Source: Candidatus Margulisiibacteriota bacterium
GTDB taxonomy: Bacteria > Margulisbacteria > Riflemargulisbacteria > GWF2-35-9
Assembly: GCA_028715625.1 (NCBI GenBank)
Contig: JAQURL010000023.1
Location: 1 to 36,716, forward strand
DNA: 36,716 bases
Direction: 5' to 3'
Under the pieces are notes generated by a model, which was not told the origin of the DNA, ran no database searches, and worked only from the letters and a program-made list of their open reading frames with translations. Position 1 is the stretch's first letter, and the number at the start of each line of letters is the position of its first letter. Positions 7,832 to 15,231 of the stretch are shown piece by piece. The translations under genes were made by a program, and so were the position numbers.

Positions 7832-9312
7832 CAATCTCTCCTTATTTCCTGCAACAATTGTCCGCTATTGTTTTTCAGCGCTATATGTAATGGCATTTTC
7901 CCGGGCAAATTATGAGTAGCGCAGGAAAAACAGGGATCATACAAACGAAAGGCCATCTCAACTTTATTCAGAAGACCTTCATCAACAATACCGTTGTGAA
8001 TAAACTTTTGAGCGGCTTTTTTAATAGACATGGCAATTGGCGCATAATTATTGGTAGTGCCGACTATCAAATTTGCTTTGGCAACTATACCTCTTTCATC
8101 TGTTAAATAATGATGGGTTAAAGTACCTCGTGGTGCTTCCACACAACCGATTCCCTCGCCTTTAACACCACTGGGAATAACCCTGACATCAGGGCAAGTG
8201 ATTTCCTCATCTGTTGCCAATTCCAGCATGCGTTCTGCCGCGTAGAGTAGTTCAATAAGCCTTGCCCAATGCGTCGCCAGCCTGAAATGGATTGGTAAAT
8301 AGCGACCGTTTACTTTTTTGCTACCTAAAGTTTCGTACATCTTTTCAAAATGTTCCTGGGCCAGAGGTGTGGCCATACTATCAGCTACGTTAAGTCTGGA
8401 AAGAGGTGTGGCGCAGTAAACTCCGCTACTCGCGCCATCAACAAAACCTTTCCAGCCGATATTTTTCAAATAAGGGAATTTCAAGTATGTCCAGGTCATT
8501 ACTATTTCAGCTATATGCTGCCGGTAATCACACGGATGATATTTTACATATTCCTGACCGTTTGGAGCTACAATCCGCAACATACCATCGTAAAAATTTA
8601 CTCTGTTACTATTGTCCACCAGACCCATGTAATATGTTTCATGCCGATAAGTATCGGAGGTGATAAGGTCTAGATATACAGAGTTTTTTAAAACAATCTC
8701 GTCAAAAGCTTTCAGGGTGAACAAAGCAAACTCAATATTGGCGCGCGCGGTTTTTTCAATACCCTGACGCTCTTCTTCATTAATCGCTTTACTCCAGCCT
8801 CCGGGAAGTCCGGCAGCAGGATGAATTCCACGACCGCCCAGCAACTTGATCACCTCATGATTTCGCTGACGACAGGCTATAACTTGTTTTCCTATATCAA
8901 CCCCTACTTTTCTGATAACCCCCAGAATGTTGCGTTCGCCGGCAGGAGCATCCGGACCTACAATAAAATCAGGTCCGCCCAGAGCATAAAAATGTGTCGT
9001 ATGATCGGTTACAAAAAATGAAGAATAAAAAAGTTCTCTGAGTTTTTTTGCCGCGGAATTGGGCACAACCTGAAAAAGATCATCTAAAGCTTTAGTCGCG
9101 GCCATATGATGAGCTTCAGGGCATACGCCGCAAATCCGGTTTGTGATCACCGGCATATCTTCTGCCGGACGACCTACTACAAACTGTTCAAATCCTCTGA
9201 GCTCGGGAATTTGCAGATACGCGTTTTCCACGTTTCCGTCATCATCAAGAAATATCTCTATTTTGCCATGACCTTCCAGCCTGGATATGGGATCAATGGT
9301 CACCTTTTTCAT
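7831..9312 (-). CDS. mvhA: Group 3 [NiFe] hydrogenase large subunit (MvhA-like)
   Basis: The 493-residue catalytic subunit contains both nickel-binding motifs: RICGVCPEAHH (Cys61, Cys64) and DPCFSCATH (Cys461, Cys464). After His467, the usual cleavage point, there remains a 26-residue tail that the neighbouring protease would remove. The L1 motif and the absence of an export signal fit the cytoplasmic group 3 enzymes, which couple H2 oxidation to soluble acceptors; the MvhD and HdrA neighbours point to group 3c. A GGAGG sequence lies five bases before the ATG, and the start overlaps the small-subunit stop by four bases. Subgroup assignment rests on gene context and needs a tree. Confidence 0.95.
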   Translation of the reverse strand: MKKVTIDPISRLEGHGKIEIFLDDDGNVENAYLQIPELRGFEQFVVGRPAEDMPVITNRICGVCPEAHHMAATKALDDLFQVVPNSAAKKLRELFYSSFFVTDHTTHFYALGGPDFIVGPDAPAGERNILGVIRKVGVDIGKQVIACRQRNHEVIKLLGGRGIHPAAGLPGGWSKAINEEERQGIEKTARANIEFALFTLKAFDEIVLKNSVYLDLITSDTYRHETYYMGLVDNSNRVNFYDGMLRIVAPNGQEYVKYHPCDYRQHIAEIVMTWTYLKFPYLKNIGWKGFVDGASSGVYCATPLSRLNVADSMATPLAQEHFEKMYETLGSKKVNGRYLPIHFRLATHWARLIELLYAAERMLELATDEEITCPDVRVIPSGVKGEGIGCVEAPRGTLTHHYLTDERGIVAKANLIVGTTNNYAPIAMSIKKAAQKFIHNGIVDEGLLNKVEMAFRLYDPCFSCATHNLPGKMPLHIALKNNSGQLLQEIRRD

Positions 9313-10298
9313 TTGACCCTCCTGTTCACCATAGCTTTGGCCATTCCGAATTTATAAAACGTTCCGGCACAATCCGGTATGTCTTTAAGAATATTCCTAA
9401 TGTACTCAGTTATTTTATCTTCGGACATACCTTTTAACGGTTCTATATCAATAATACTTCCCAAAGCTGAAATCATTTTAGCGCCCTGGTCTTCCACACC
9501 TTCTGCTGCTCCATAGCAACCGATACAGGGCATGTTAACTTCCGGGCATAATCCTCCGCAACCTCCGCTGGTAGCTATGCCCATACAAATAAGGCCCTGC
9601 TCCAGAAGACAGGTTTTTTTATCAGGTATTATTTCCCAGGTCCGGCAAAATTTTTTGATTTTTTTATCATGTTTTATTCTTTTGCATTCTTCGCAGACTG
9701 TAGTTTTGCCAACACCTATCCGGCTTCCTTTTGGGGGAAGCGCGCCGCCGGAAAGAATAAAATCTAAAACATTAATTAGTTGTTCCGGTTCCGGTGGACA
9801 ACCCGGCATATAATAATCAACGTCAACCACCTGGTCCAGTGATCTTACGGTTTCATACAGGGCGGGAAGAGTAAGCTGGCCTTCCTCAACATTGGTATAA
9901 ATTTTTGGTGTTACTCTAAATGGATTGTCAACCGTTAAATTATCCATATAAATATTTTTAAAATGTTCTTCCGTTGAATAAAGATTACTGAGTGAAGGAA
10001 TACCGCCGTCTTTGGAACACGCACCATATGCAATCAATATCCTGCTCTTTTTTCTTAGCAGTTGAGCCATTTCTTCATTATCGGAATTACGTATGGCGCC
10101 GTTAAAAAAAGTTATAAAAATATCTTTATCAGACATTTGTTCTATATCATGCAATTTTGTATCTACCAGACATGGACAAAATATCAGATTAAAATTTGCC
10201 TCAACATCCAGAAGTTTGTCATGAATATTTGCCAGAGAAATTTCACACCCTCCACAGGAGCTGGCCCAATACATAGCTATTTTCGGTTTTATTCCCAT
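9309..10298 (-). CDS. mvhG: Group 3 [NiFe] hydrogenase small subunit (MvhG-like)
   Basis: The 329-residue protein begins with WASSCGGCE (Cys15, Cys18), continues with Cys94 in YGACS and Cys167 in PGCPPEPEQ, the four ligands of the proximal [4Fe-4S] cluster, and has further cysteines from 202 to 261 for two more clusters. There is no twin-arginine signal, which agrees with a cytoplasmic enzyme. It passes electrons from the Ni-Fe site to MvhD. The gene precedes the large subunit with a four-base ATGA overlap and follows hypA after 87 bases. A GAGGGG sequence stands about nine bases before the ATG. The C-terminal extension (about 265-329) is of the type seen in F420-non-reducing hydrogenases. 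Confidence 0.94.
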   Translation of the reverse strand: MGIKPKIAMYWASSCGGCEISLANIHDKLLDVEANFNLIFCPCLVDTKLHDIEQMSDKDIFITFFNGAIRNSDNEEMAQLLRKKSRILIAYGACSKDGGIPSLSNLYSTEEHFKNIYMDNLTVDNPFRVTPKIYTNVEEGQLTLPALYETVRSLDQVVDVDYYMPGCPPEPEQLINVLDFILSGGALPPKGSRIGVGKTTVCEECKRIKHDKKIKKFCRTWEIIPDKKTCLLEQGLICMGIATSGGCGGLCPEVNMPCIGCYGAAEGVEDQGAKMISALGSIIDIEPLKGMSEDKITEYIRNILKDIPDCAGTFYKFGMAKAMVNRRVK

Positions 10299-10385
10299 GA
10301 AAGGTTCCCCTCAGACTTTATCTGATTAAATGATAGCCGGATAGATTTTTTTATTCAATGATTTCAGAAAATTTAAACTTTGAAA

Positions 10386-10733
10386 TCACTCTTCAATTTC
10401 CAAACTTAAAATTCGGAAATCCTTACCGGCGATGATAACAGAATCGGATATATTACATTTCTCACAAATATACCAGTTTTCTTTAAAATCCCAGGTGCTT
10501 TTACAACGATTGCATTGTACGACAGTTTTCTTGTGAATTATATTCAATTCAGCATCTTTTGCCACATCCGATTCCATAGTTACAGCCTCGAAACAAAGCT
10601 CCAGCGATTCGTCCACTATATCCAAATAATCTCCTACTTCTATATCCACGGACAATAATTTTTTATAATGCTTTTTTTTCATCTCTTCTTCGATTATGTT
10701 CCAGGCGGACATGATAACAGACATTTCGTGCAT
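10386..10733 (-). CDS. hypA: HypA, nickel chaperone for hydrogenase maturation
   Basis: HypA proteins start MHE, where the N-terminal amine and His2 bind nickel, so I place the start at 10733 even though the frame is open 26 codons further upstream into a repeat region. The resulting 115-residue protein has the zinc site Cys74-x2-Cys77 and Cys90-x2-Cys93, at the positions expected for the family. HypA delivers nickel to the large subunit with HypB, which is not in this window. There is no Shine-Dalgarno sequence. Instead a TATACT hexamer ends six bases before the ATG, so the transcript may be leaderless. It is the first gene of the hydrogenase operon. Confidence 0.93.
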   Translation of the reverse strand: MHEMSVIMSAWNIIEEEMKKKHYKKLLSVDIEVGDYLDIVDESLELCFEAVTMESDVAKDAELNIIHKKTVVQCNRCKSTWDFKENWYICEKCNISDSVIIAGKDFRILSLEIEE

Positions 10734-10739
10734 GAGGTA

Positions 10740-10745
10740 AGTATA
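10740..10745 (-). promoter_or_regulatory. Putative -10 element of the hypA-hydrogenase operon
   Basis: On the minus strand TATACT ends six bases before the hypA ATG, and TTTTCA (4 of 6 matches to the -35 consensus) lies about 17 bases upstream of it. Transcription from it would begin at or next to the start codon. That would explain the missing ribosome-binding site. The call is by pattern only. Confidence 0.35.
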
Positions 10746-10756
10746 TAGAAAAGGAT

Positions 10757-10842
10757 GAAAGGTGAAAAGCAAAAAGTGAATGGTCAAACGATAACACCTT
10801 TCACTACTCACTATTCACTATTCACGATTCACGATTCACGAT
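10757..10842. repeat. Inverted repeat plus 7-bp tandem repeats between hypA and exbB
   Basis: Arms GAAAGGTG (10757-10764) and CACCTTTC (10795-10802) could form a hairpin. They are followed by six tandem 7-mers, TCACTAC, TCACTAT twice and TCACGAT three times (10801-10842). This is non-coding spacer between two divergent operons. Similar TTACCACTTACC and CATCAACTCATCAACC runs occur in other gaps of the window (about 3105 and 5350), so simple AC/T-rich repeats appear to be a recurrent kind of spacer here. Confidence 0.7.
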
Positions 10843-10850
10843 TTATCATA

Positions 10851-10879
10851 TTGCAATTAAAATATTTACTGTTTATACT
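10851..10879 (+). promoter_or_regulatory. Sigma-70-type promoter of exbB
   Basis: TTGCAA (10851-10856) and TATACT (10874-10879) are separated by exactly 17 bases. The expected start, about 10886, lies only about five bases before the ATG at 10891, or about 17 before the ATG at 10903. There is no Shine-Dalgarno sequence at either. The exbB message is therefore leaderless or nearly so. Confidence 0.65.
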
Positions 10880-10890
10880 AATAATTAATC

Positions 10891-11550
10891 ATGTATCAAA
10901 ATATGACTATTTATCAATTTCTGCAGCAGGGTGGCATGGTTTTATGGTTGCTGACCTTTTGTTCCATCCTTTCAATATCGGTAATCATTGAACGTCTGTT
11001 CGTATTTGGCATAATTAAAAGAAAAATAAAAAAACTGAACAGGGATTTACTGCCTAAACTAAAAAAAAATAAGATTAATGACTCCATAGATATTTGTGAA
11101 AAAAATAAATCTCTTGTCGGAGACATGTTTGCCCAGGCCATTGATAAGAAAGGTCAAACTAAAGACAAACTTGAGGAGCTTGTGCATCGCAAAGGTATAG
11201 CTCTTACTTTGCAACTGGAAAATAAGCTAAGCATATTGGCAACCCTGGGTAATATTACACCATTTATCGGTCTGTTCGGTACTGTCCTGGGGATAATTAA
11301 AACATTCAGAGGATTATCTCTGGCGCAAACCTATGCCGCCGGAATGGTAGCCAGCGGTATTGCGGAGGCATTGCTAAACACCGCTGCCGGATTATTCGTC
11401 GCTATACCAGCGGTCATAGCCTTTAATTATTTTACCCGCCAAACTTATGGCATATTACGTGGGCTGGAAATAACCAGCTCTGAAGTGATCGAACTTTTAA
11501 CTGGAGGGAACGGGCCATCATCCACTTCCAACAAGACACCAAAAAATTAA
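10891..11550 (+). CDS. exbB: MotA/TolQ/ExbB-family proton channel protein
   Basis: The 219-residue protein has the ExbB topology: a first membrane helix at about 16-37, a basic cytoplasmic loop, and two further helices at about 117-140 and 150-180. The last pair carries the family signature LGNITPFIGLFGTVLGI and GIAEALLNTAAGLFVAIPAV. With ExbD it forms an inner-membrane proton-driven motor that energises TonB- or Tol-type transport. The initiator could also be the ATG at 10903 (MTIYQFL). The 3' end overlaps the apparent exbD frame, and the stop codon follows a run of six A residues. A TonB gene is not recognised downstream. Confidence 0.93.
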   Translation: MYQNMTIYQFLQQGGMVLWLLTFCSILSISVIIERLFVFGIIKRKIKKLNRDLLPKLKKNKINDSIDICEKNKSLVGDMFAQAIDKKGQTKDKLEELVHRKGIALTLQLENKLSILATLGNITPFIGLFGTVLGIIKTFRGLSLAQTYAAGMVASGIAEALLNTAAGLFVAIPAVIAFNYFTRQTYGILRGLEITSSEVIELLTGGNGPSSTSNKTPKN

Positions 11551-11939
11551 TATCTGAAATAAATATTATCCCTTTCACAGACATAGTTCTGGTCATTCTT
11601 GTCGTTTTTATTGTAGTCACACCTGTTCTGTTACAATCATCAATAAAAGTTAATCTTCCTTACATTGAAATGAAATCTCCTGTTTCCACCACAGATAAAA
11701 TCCGGATTTCTGTTCAGGAAAATAATCAACTGGCTGTGAATGACGAACCTGTCAAAGATTTTGAGGCTTTGGATACCCTGTTAAAACAATTACTAGCTGT
11801 AAAAAAGCCAGTACTTATCTATGCTGACAAAAGTATTAATTACGGACTTGTGATAAAAGTAATGGATATTGCTCAGAAAAATGGAGCAGAAAAACTGGAA
11901 CTCACGGCTAAAAATCAAAATGATGAAAAAGCTGATTAA
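11517..11939 (+). CDS. exbD: ExbD/TolR-family biopolymer transport protein with a non-standard start
   Basis: The frame encodes KKLISEINIIPFTDIVLVIL and a following membrane helix, the diagnostic ExbD N-terminus with the proton-carrying Asp (Asp22 in this numbering), then a periplasmic domain including VLIYADKSINYG. The frame is open upstream only to 11484 and has no ATG, GTG or TTG before the membrane helix; the first ATG (11670) would delete the helix and the Asp. GGAGG at 11503-11507 lies nine bases before ATC at 11517, so I give that as the nominal start of a 140-residue protein, a normal ExbD length. The alternative is a -1 frameshift from exbB at A AAA AAT (11541-11547), directly before the exbB stop. 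A sequence error in the A run is the third possibility. Confidence 0.8.
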   Translation: MIHFQQDTKKLISEINIIPFTDIVLVILVVFIVVTPVLLQSSIKVNLPYIEMKSPVSTTDKIRISVQENNQLAVNDEPVKDFEALDTLLKQLLAVKKPVLIYADKSINYGLVIKVMDIAQKNGAEKLELTAKNQNDEKAD

Positions 11940-12093
11940 ATTTAGCTTATCTGGGCAATTTATCAGAAGAAGCATAAATTTTTTATTTTCTTTTATTCTA
12001 ATTCTAACCGCGACCTCAGCAGACCTTGTCTCAAATTTCCTGACAGAGCAGATTACGCAGCAAAAAACCGGGACAATATTTGGAACTTCTTAA
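11920..12093 (+). CDS. Small membrane or secreted protein, 57 aa, in the TonB position
   Basis: This short frame starts with two ATG codons overlapping the end of exbD and encodes MMKKLIKF, a basic region, then a hydrophobic stretch FLFSFILILTATSA that could be a signal peptide cleaved after TSA or a membrane anchor. About 30 polar residues follow. In exb operons the third gene usually encodes TonB, which also has an N-terminal anchor, but this product is far too short and lacks the Pro-rich spacer and C-terminal domain. It may be an independent small protein or the remnant of a longer gene. The ribosome site is weak. Function unknown. Confidence 0.4.
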   Translation: MMKKLIKFSLSGQFIRRSINFLFSFILILTATSADLVSNFLTEQITQQKTGTIFGTS

Positions 12094-12150
12094 ACTGCGG
12101 GATTGTTTCAAATTTAGAGGGGGATAATTTATTAAAGGGAGGCTGTTTGT

Positions 12151-12912
12151 ATGAAAAAAAATATCAAAATTTTTATTAGTATTATCCTACTTGCGGTTTT
12201 ACTTCTGATCGGGTATCTTGTCGCCAATTTCATCACAGTAAATAATACCATCAAATCAATGAAAGCCATCCCCTCCGGAATGGTAGAAGATGACATATAT
12301 CTAATTAATAATCAGTTTGTCAGTTTTTACATAGTAAAAGGTACAACCGATAACTATATAGCAATAGACGCTGGTAACAATAATATTTTAAGCGCGGCAG
12401 CCATGAAAGAAAATAATCTGGATCCTAATAAAGTAATCGCAGTATTTCTTACTCATACCGACCCTGACCATACAGCCGGTATTTCTCTGTTTAAAAATGC
12501 ATCCGTGTATATTTCCAAACAGGAAGAAGATTTGATCAATGGCAAAAAGAATCGAAAATTTTTTAAAAAAAATTCACTCGGGCATTCGTATCTGTTACTT
12601 TCAGACAATCAGGTGTTGGATATCGACAGGATAAAGATAAAATGCATATTAACACCGGGTCATACACTTGGTTCGATGTGCTACCTGATTAATGATAATT
12701 ATCTGTTCGTGGGTGATACTTTAAGTTTGATAAATGGTAAAATAGGAGTATTTGATCCATTTTTTAATATGGATACAAAAACACTTAAAAAATCCATTAA
12801 AAAAATTGCGACAATACCGAATGTAAAAATAATTTTTACCGCACATTATGGCTTTACCGAGCAACAGTTAACCCCCAAAATAGCTAAGGGTATTGCTGGC
12901 TCGTTGAATTAA
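12151..12912 (+). CDS. Membrane-anchored metallo-beta-lactamase-fold hydrolase
   Basis: The 253-residue product has an N-terminal hydrophobic segment (about 6-27), a signal or anchor. The metal-binding residues of the fold are visible: HTDPDH (His102, Asp104, Asp106, His107), His171 in TPGHTLGS, Asp189 in VGDTLS and His232 in TAHYG. The usual HxHxDH motif has Asp104 in place of the second His, a variant known in some hydrolases of this superfamily. The domain probably hydrolyses an ester, thioester or lactone outside the cytoplasm, but the substrate cannot be told. AGGGAGG lies about eight bases before the ATG. It follows the exb genes after 57 bases and may be cotranscribed. Its end overlaps the convergent hypE by four bases. 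Confidence 0.82.
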   Translation: MKKNIKIFISIILLAVLLLIGYLVANFITVNNTIKSMKAIPSGMVEDDIYLINNQFVSFYIVKGTTDNYIAIDAGNNNILSAAAMKENNLDPNKVIAVFLTHTDPDHTAGISLFKNASVYISKQEEDLINGKKNRKFFKKNSLGHSYLLLSDNQVLDIDRIKIKCILTPGHTLGSMCYLINDNYLFVGDTLSLINGKIGVFDPFFNMDTKTLKKSIKKIATIPNVKIIFTAHYGFTEQQLTPKIAKGIAGSLN

Positions 12913-13922
12913 CAAATTCTTGGCAGTTGCGCCCCGGTGAGCATATGCACAATGCGATGCCCACCTGCATTTGTTTTCAGGGTAACTGTTCCTGGTGTCT
13001 CTTTGACGACTTCACCAATAACAGCCGCATGTTTACCTAAAGTATCTTTTTTCATGATATTCATAATTGCCTCAGTATCTTTTGTAGAAACAACCATAAC
13101 AACTTTTCCTTCGTTAGCCACATATAGCGGATCAAAACCCAAAAGCTCAGATATACCCTTTACTTGCTCTTTGACCGGGATATCCGGTTCGTATAGCTTA
13201 ATACCAAAGGTTCTTTTCTCTACACATTCACATAGTACCGAAGCCAGCCCTCCCCGAGTGGCGTCTCTCATAAATTTGATATCCGGGCAGACAACCAAAA
13301 TCTTTTGGATCAAATGGTTCAAGGACGCACAATCTGACTTTATTTTTGTATCAAATTGAAAACCATGGCGCTGCATCATGACCGCTAATCCGTGTTCAGC
13401 GATGCTTCCATTAATAATAATTTTATCGCCAACTTTAATATTTTTACCGATAGCTATTTTACTGCTATTTTTATGTAGTATGCCAATTCCTGTCGTATTA
13501 ATAAATAGTTTATCGCAACTTCCTTTTTCCACGACTTTGGTATCGCCTGTTACTATTTTTATCCCTGCATTTTTTGCTTCGGTTGCCATGGATTTAACAA
13601 TTATTTCCAAGTCCTTTAAAGGAAATCCCTCTTCGATAATAAAACCACAACTAATGTACAAGGGAGTAGCGCCAACCACAGCCAAATCATTAACTGTTCC
13701 GCATACTGCCAGCTTGCCTATATTACCTCCCGGGAAAAAAACAGGATTAACCACATAGCTGTCCGTTGTCATGGCCAATTCTTTTTCAGGAACTTTTAAT
13801 AAAGCTGAATCTGTAAGAATAGCTTGTTTGCCCGTGTTAAAATATTTCAGAAAAATATTTCTAATTAAATCTTGAGAAAGCAGCCCGCCGCTGCCATGGT
13901 CGAGCAGCACATAATTAATCAT
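12909..13922 (-). CDS. hypE: HypE, carbamoyl-dehydratase of the hydrogenase CN ligand pathway
   Basis: The 337-residue protein starts MINYVLLDHGSGG, the HypE N-terminus, has an AIR-synthase/PurM-type ATP-binding fold with the DATRGGLASVL and TNTTG-like segments, and ends in PRIC, whose terminal cysteine carries the thiocarbamate converted to thiocyanate. It supplies cyanide ligands for the Ni-Fe site with HypF and HypCD, none of which is here. The start at 13922 has AAGGA five bases upstream; 35 upstream in-frame codons overlap the preceding gene and are not expected to be translated. It overlaps the end of that gene by eight bases, so it is probably translated by coupling. It lies on the same strand as the hydrogenase operon but is separated by the plus-strand exb block. 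Confidence 0.95.
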   Translation of the reverse strand: MINYVLLDHGSGGLLSQDLIRNIFLKYFNTGKQAILTDSALLKVPEKELAMTTDSYVVNPVFFPGGNIGKLAVCGTVNDLAVVGATPLYISCGFIIEEGFPLKDLEIIVKSMATEAKNAGIKIVTGDTKVVEKGSCDKLFINTTGIGILHKNSSKIAIGKNIKVGDKIIINGSIAEHGLAVMMQRHGFQFDTKIKSDCASLNHLIQKILVVCPDIKFMRDATRGGLASVLCECVEKRTFGIKLYEPDIPVKEQVKGISELLGFDPLYVANEGKVVMVVSTKDTEAIMNIMKKDTLGKHAAVIGEVVKETPGTVTLKTNAGGHRIVHMLTGAQLPRIC

Positions 13923-14184
13923 TTTTATCCTTATCTTTATCCTGCGCTCTTTCCACAAGAATCGTACATTCAGTGAGCAGAGCTGCCACAGCCCCAACAG
14001 CTGCGAGGGCTGGAGCAAGCATCGCACCTACTACACCCACAGTTAAAGGTAAAGTGATGATTATGTGCCCTTCCCGATCTTTAATTGTAATCTTGCGGAT
14101 ATTACCCTCATGGATCAATTCTTTAATCTTCTTAAGCAGCATATCACCGTTAATTTTATATTCTTCTTTATTTTGTTCGCTCAT
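13915..14184 (-). CDS. DUF4342-like small membrane-associated protein
   Basis: The start at 14184 is set by GGAGG six bases upstream, giving 89 residues. The N-terminal half (DMLLKKIKELIHEGNIRKIT) is a short amphipathic helix followed by a beta region, KDREGHIIITLPL. Then comes a small-residue-rich hydrophobic stretch, VGVVGAMLAPALAAVGAVAA, a membrane helix or hairpin, and a charged KDKDKND tail. This pattern resembles the DUF4342 family, with moderate certainty. The family has no firm function. It overlaps hypE by eight bases and would be cotranscribed with it, which suggests but does not prove a link to hydrogenase assembly. Confidence 0.7.
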   Translation of the reverse strand: MSEQNKEEYKINGDMLLKKIKELIHEGNIRKITIKDREGHIIITLPLTVGVVGAMLAPALAAVGAVAALLTECTILVERAQDKDKDKND

Positions 14185-14310
14185 AAGCCACCTCCAGAAA
14201 TTGGTCATATTGTAACACAATTATTATCTTCAGCTAATCAGTTTAAAAACATGTTTCAGGCAACAAACCATACTTATTGCCGATATATTTATATACTCGT
14301 GAAAAATATT

Positions 14311-15171
14311 ATGAAATACAAAATCATCTCTTTTACAGGATCACCAAAACCACCTATAAAATATTTAGAAGATTTAGCAGATAAACATCCATTTCTAAAA
14401 CCTTGTGTAGCTTATATTATGAAAAATCCTTTAGAAATTATGAGACGCAACAAAGATTATCACCAATTCTATCCTCATAAAATTATGGAAAAACTGATTT
14501 TTTTGTACAACGAAATAAAACTTTTACATAGGGACCAGAATATAGACGCAGATGAACGAATTCAGAAAGAATTAATGATAATCGGGGATCTGCGAAACTT
14601 ATTTAAACAATATAACTTCTACCCGTATGAACATTCCTTTAGTGAAACAGCACCGGAGACCTGGGTTGCTTATTGTCATATTAATTGCGCTGTATTGAAC
14701 CTTTCGGTTCACATAGTTACTAAAAACGCTTTTCTGAACATAAAGGAAGCCAGAGAATTGTTATTGGAAATTGCCAAAGTGTTAATGTTCGATCGTCAAA
14801 CAAAAGCTCATTGCGTAAATCATAGTCTGGCGAGCGCTTTGTCTATTGTATATCCTCTTATGGACGATAATTTGAAAGAAAATTTCATGGCACGAATAAA
14901 TAAAATTATGTCAATTAATTCATTAACAGAACACGAAAGTGTAATTTTCCTGCTATATTCAATAATAAAATTTTACGGTTACAAGACTGTATCTGCCAAA
15001 CCGGATTCTTTATCTGAGGAAGAACAGGGATTATGTGATTCGCTTAAAAGAAAGTATGAATTAGACAAAGAAGCTGAAGGCGGTTCTTATCTGAATCCGG
15101 AAAGTTGTATGGGATTTTTACTAAACAATATTACTGATTTCCTGCGCATCGCTAAAAAAATATTCCAATAA
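14311..15171 (+). CDS. Unknown protein, 286 aa
   Basis: I do not recognise this protein. The likely start is MKYKIISFTG at 14311; the frame stays open far upstream, but that stretch overlaps the DUF4342-like gene on the other strand. No ribosome site precedes any candidate, and GTG at 14299 or ATG at 14251 are alternatives. The protein has no signal peptide or membrane segment and seems mainly helical, with a His/Cys-containing middle (VAYCHINCAVLNLSVHI; KAHCVNHSLASAL). It heads a same-strand series of four genes ending at 19056. Function unknown. Confidence 0.7.
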   Translation: MKYKIISFTGSPKPPIKYLEDLADKHPFLKPCVAYIMKNPLEIMRRNKDYHQFYPHKIMEKLIFLYNEIKLLHRDQNIDADERIQKELMIIGDLRNLFKQYNFYPYEHSFSETAPETWVAYCHINCAVLNLSVHIVTKNAFLNIKEARELLLEIAKVLMFDRQTKAHCVNHSLASALSIVYPLMDDNLKENFMARINKIMSINSLTEHESVIFLLYSIIKFYGYKTVSAKPDSLSEEEQGLCDSLKRKYELDKEAEGGSYLNPESCMGFLLNNITDFLRIAKKIFQ

Positions 15172-15231
15172 TTATTTTGAAATTTCTTTACTAGGCAATC
15201 GATATATAGATGTTATCAACAGGAGGTCATT

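Noticed and set aside
10734-10811. N-terminal extension of hypA
   Set aside because: HypA function needs the mature MHE start; the extension is a translation of the simple-repeat region.
10801-10842. Possible CRISPR-like array
   Set aside because: The units are only seven bases long and contiguous with no spacers, so this is a simple tandem repeat.
13923-14027. N-terminal extension of hypE
   Set aside because: The extension overlaps the preceding gene, and MINYVLLDHGSGG with AAGGA upstream is the family's normal start.
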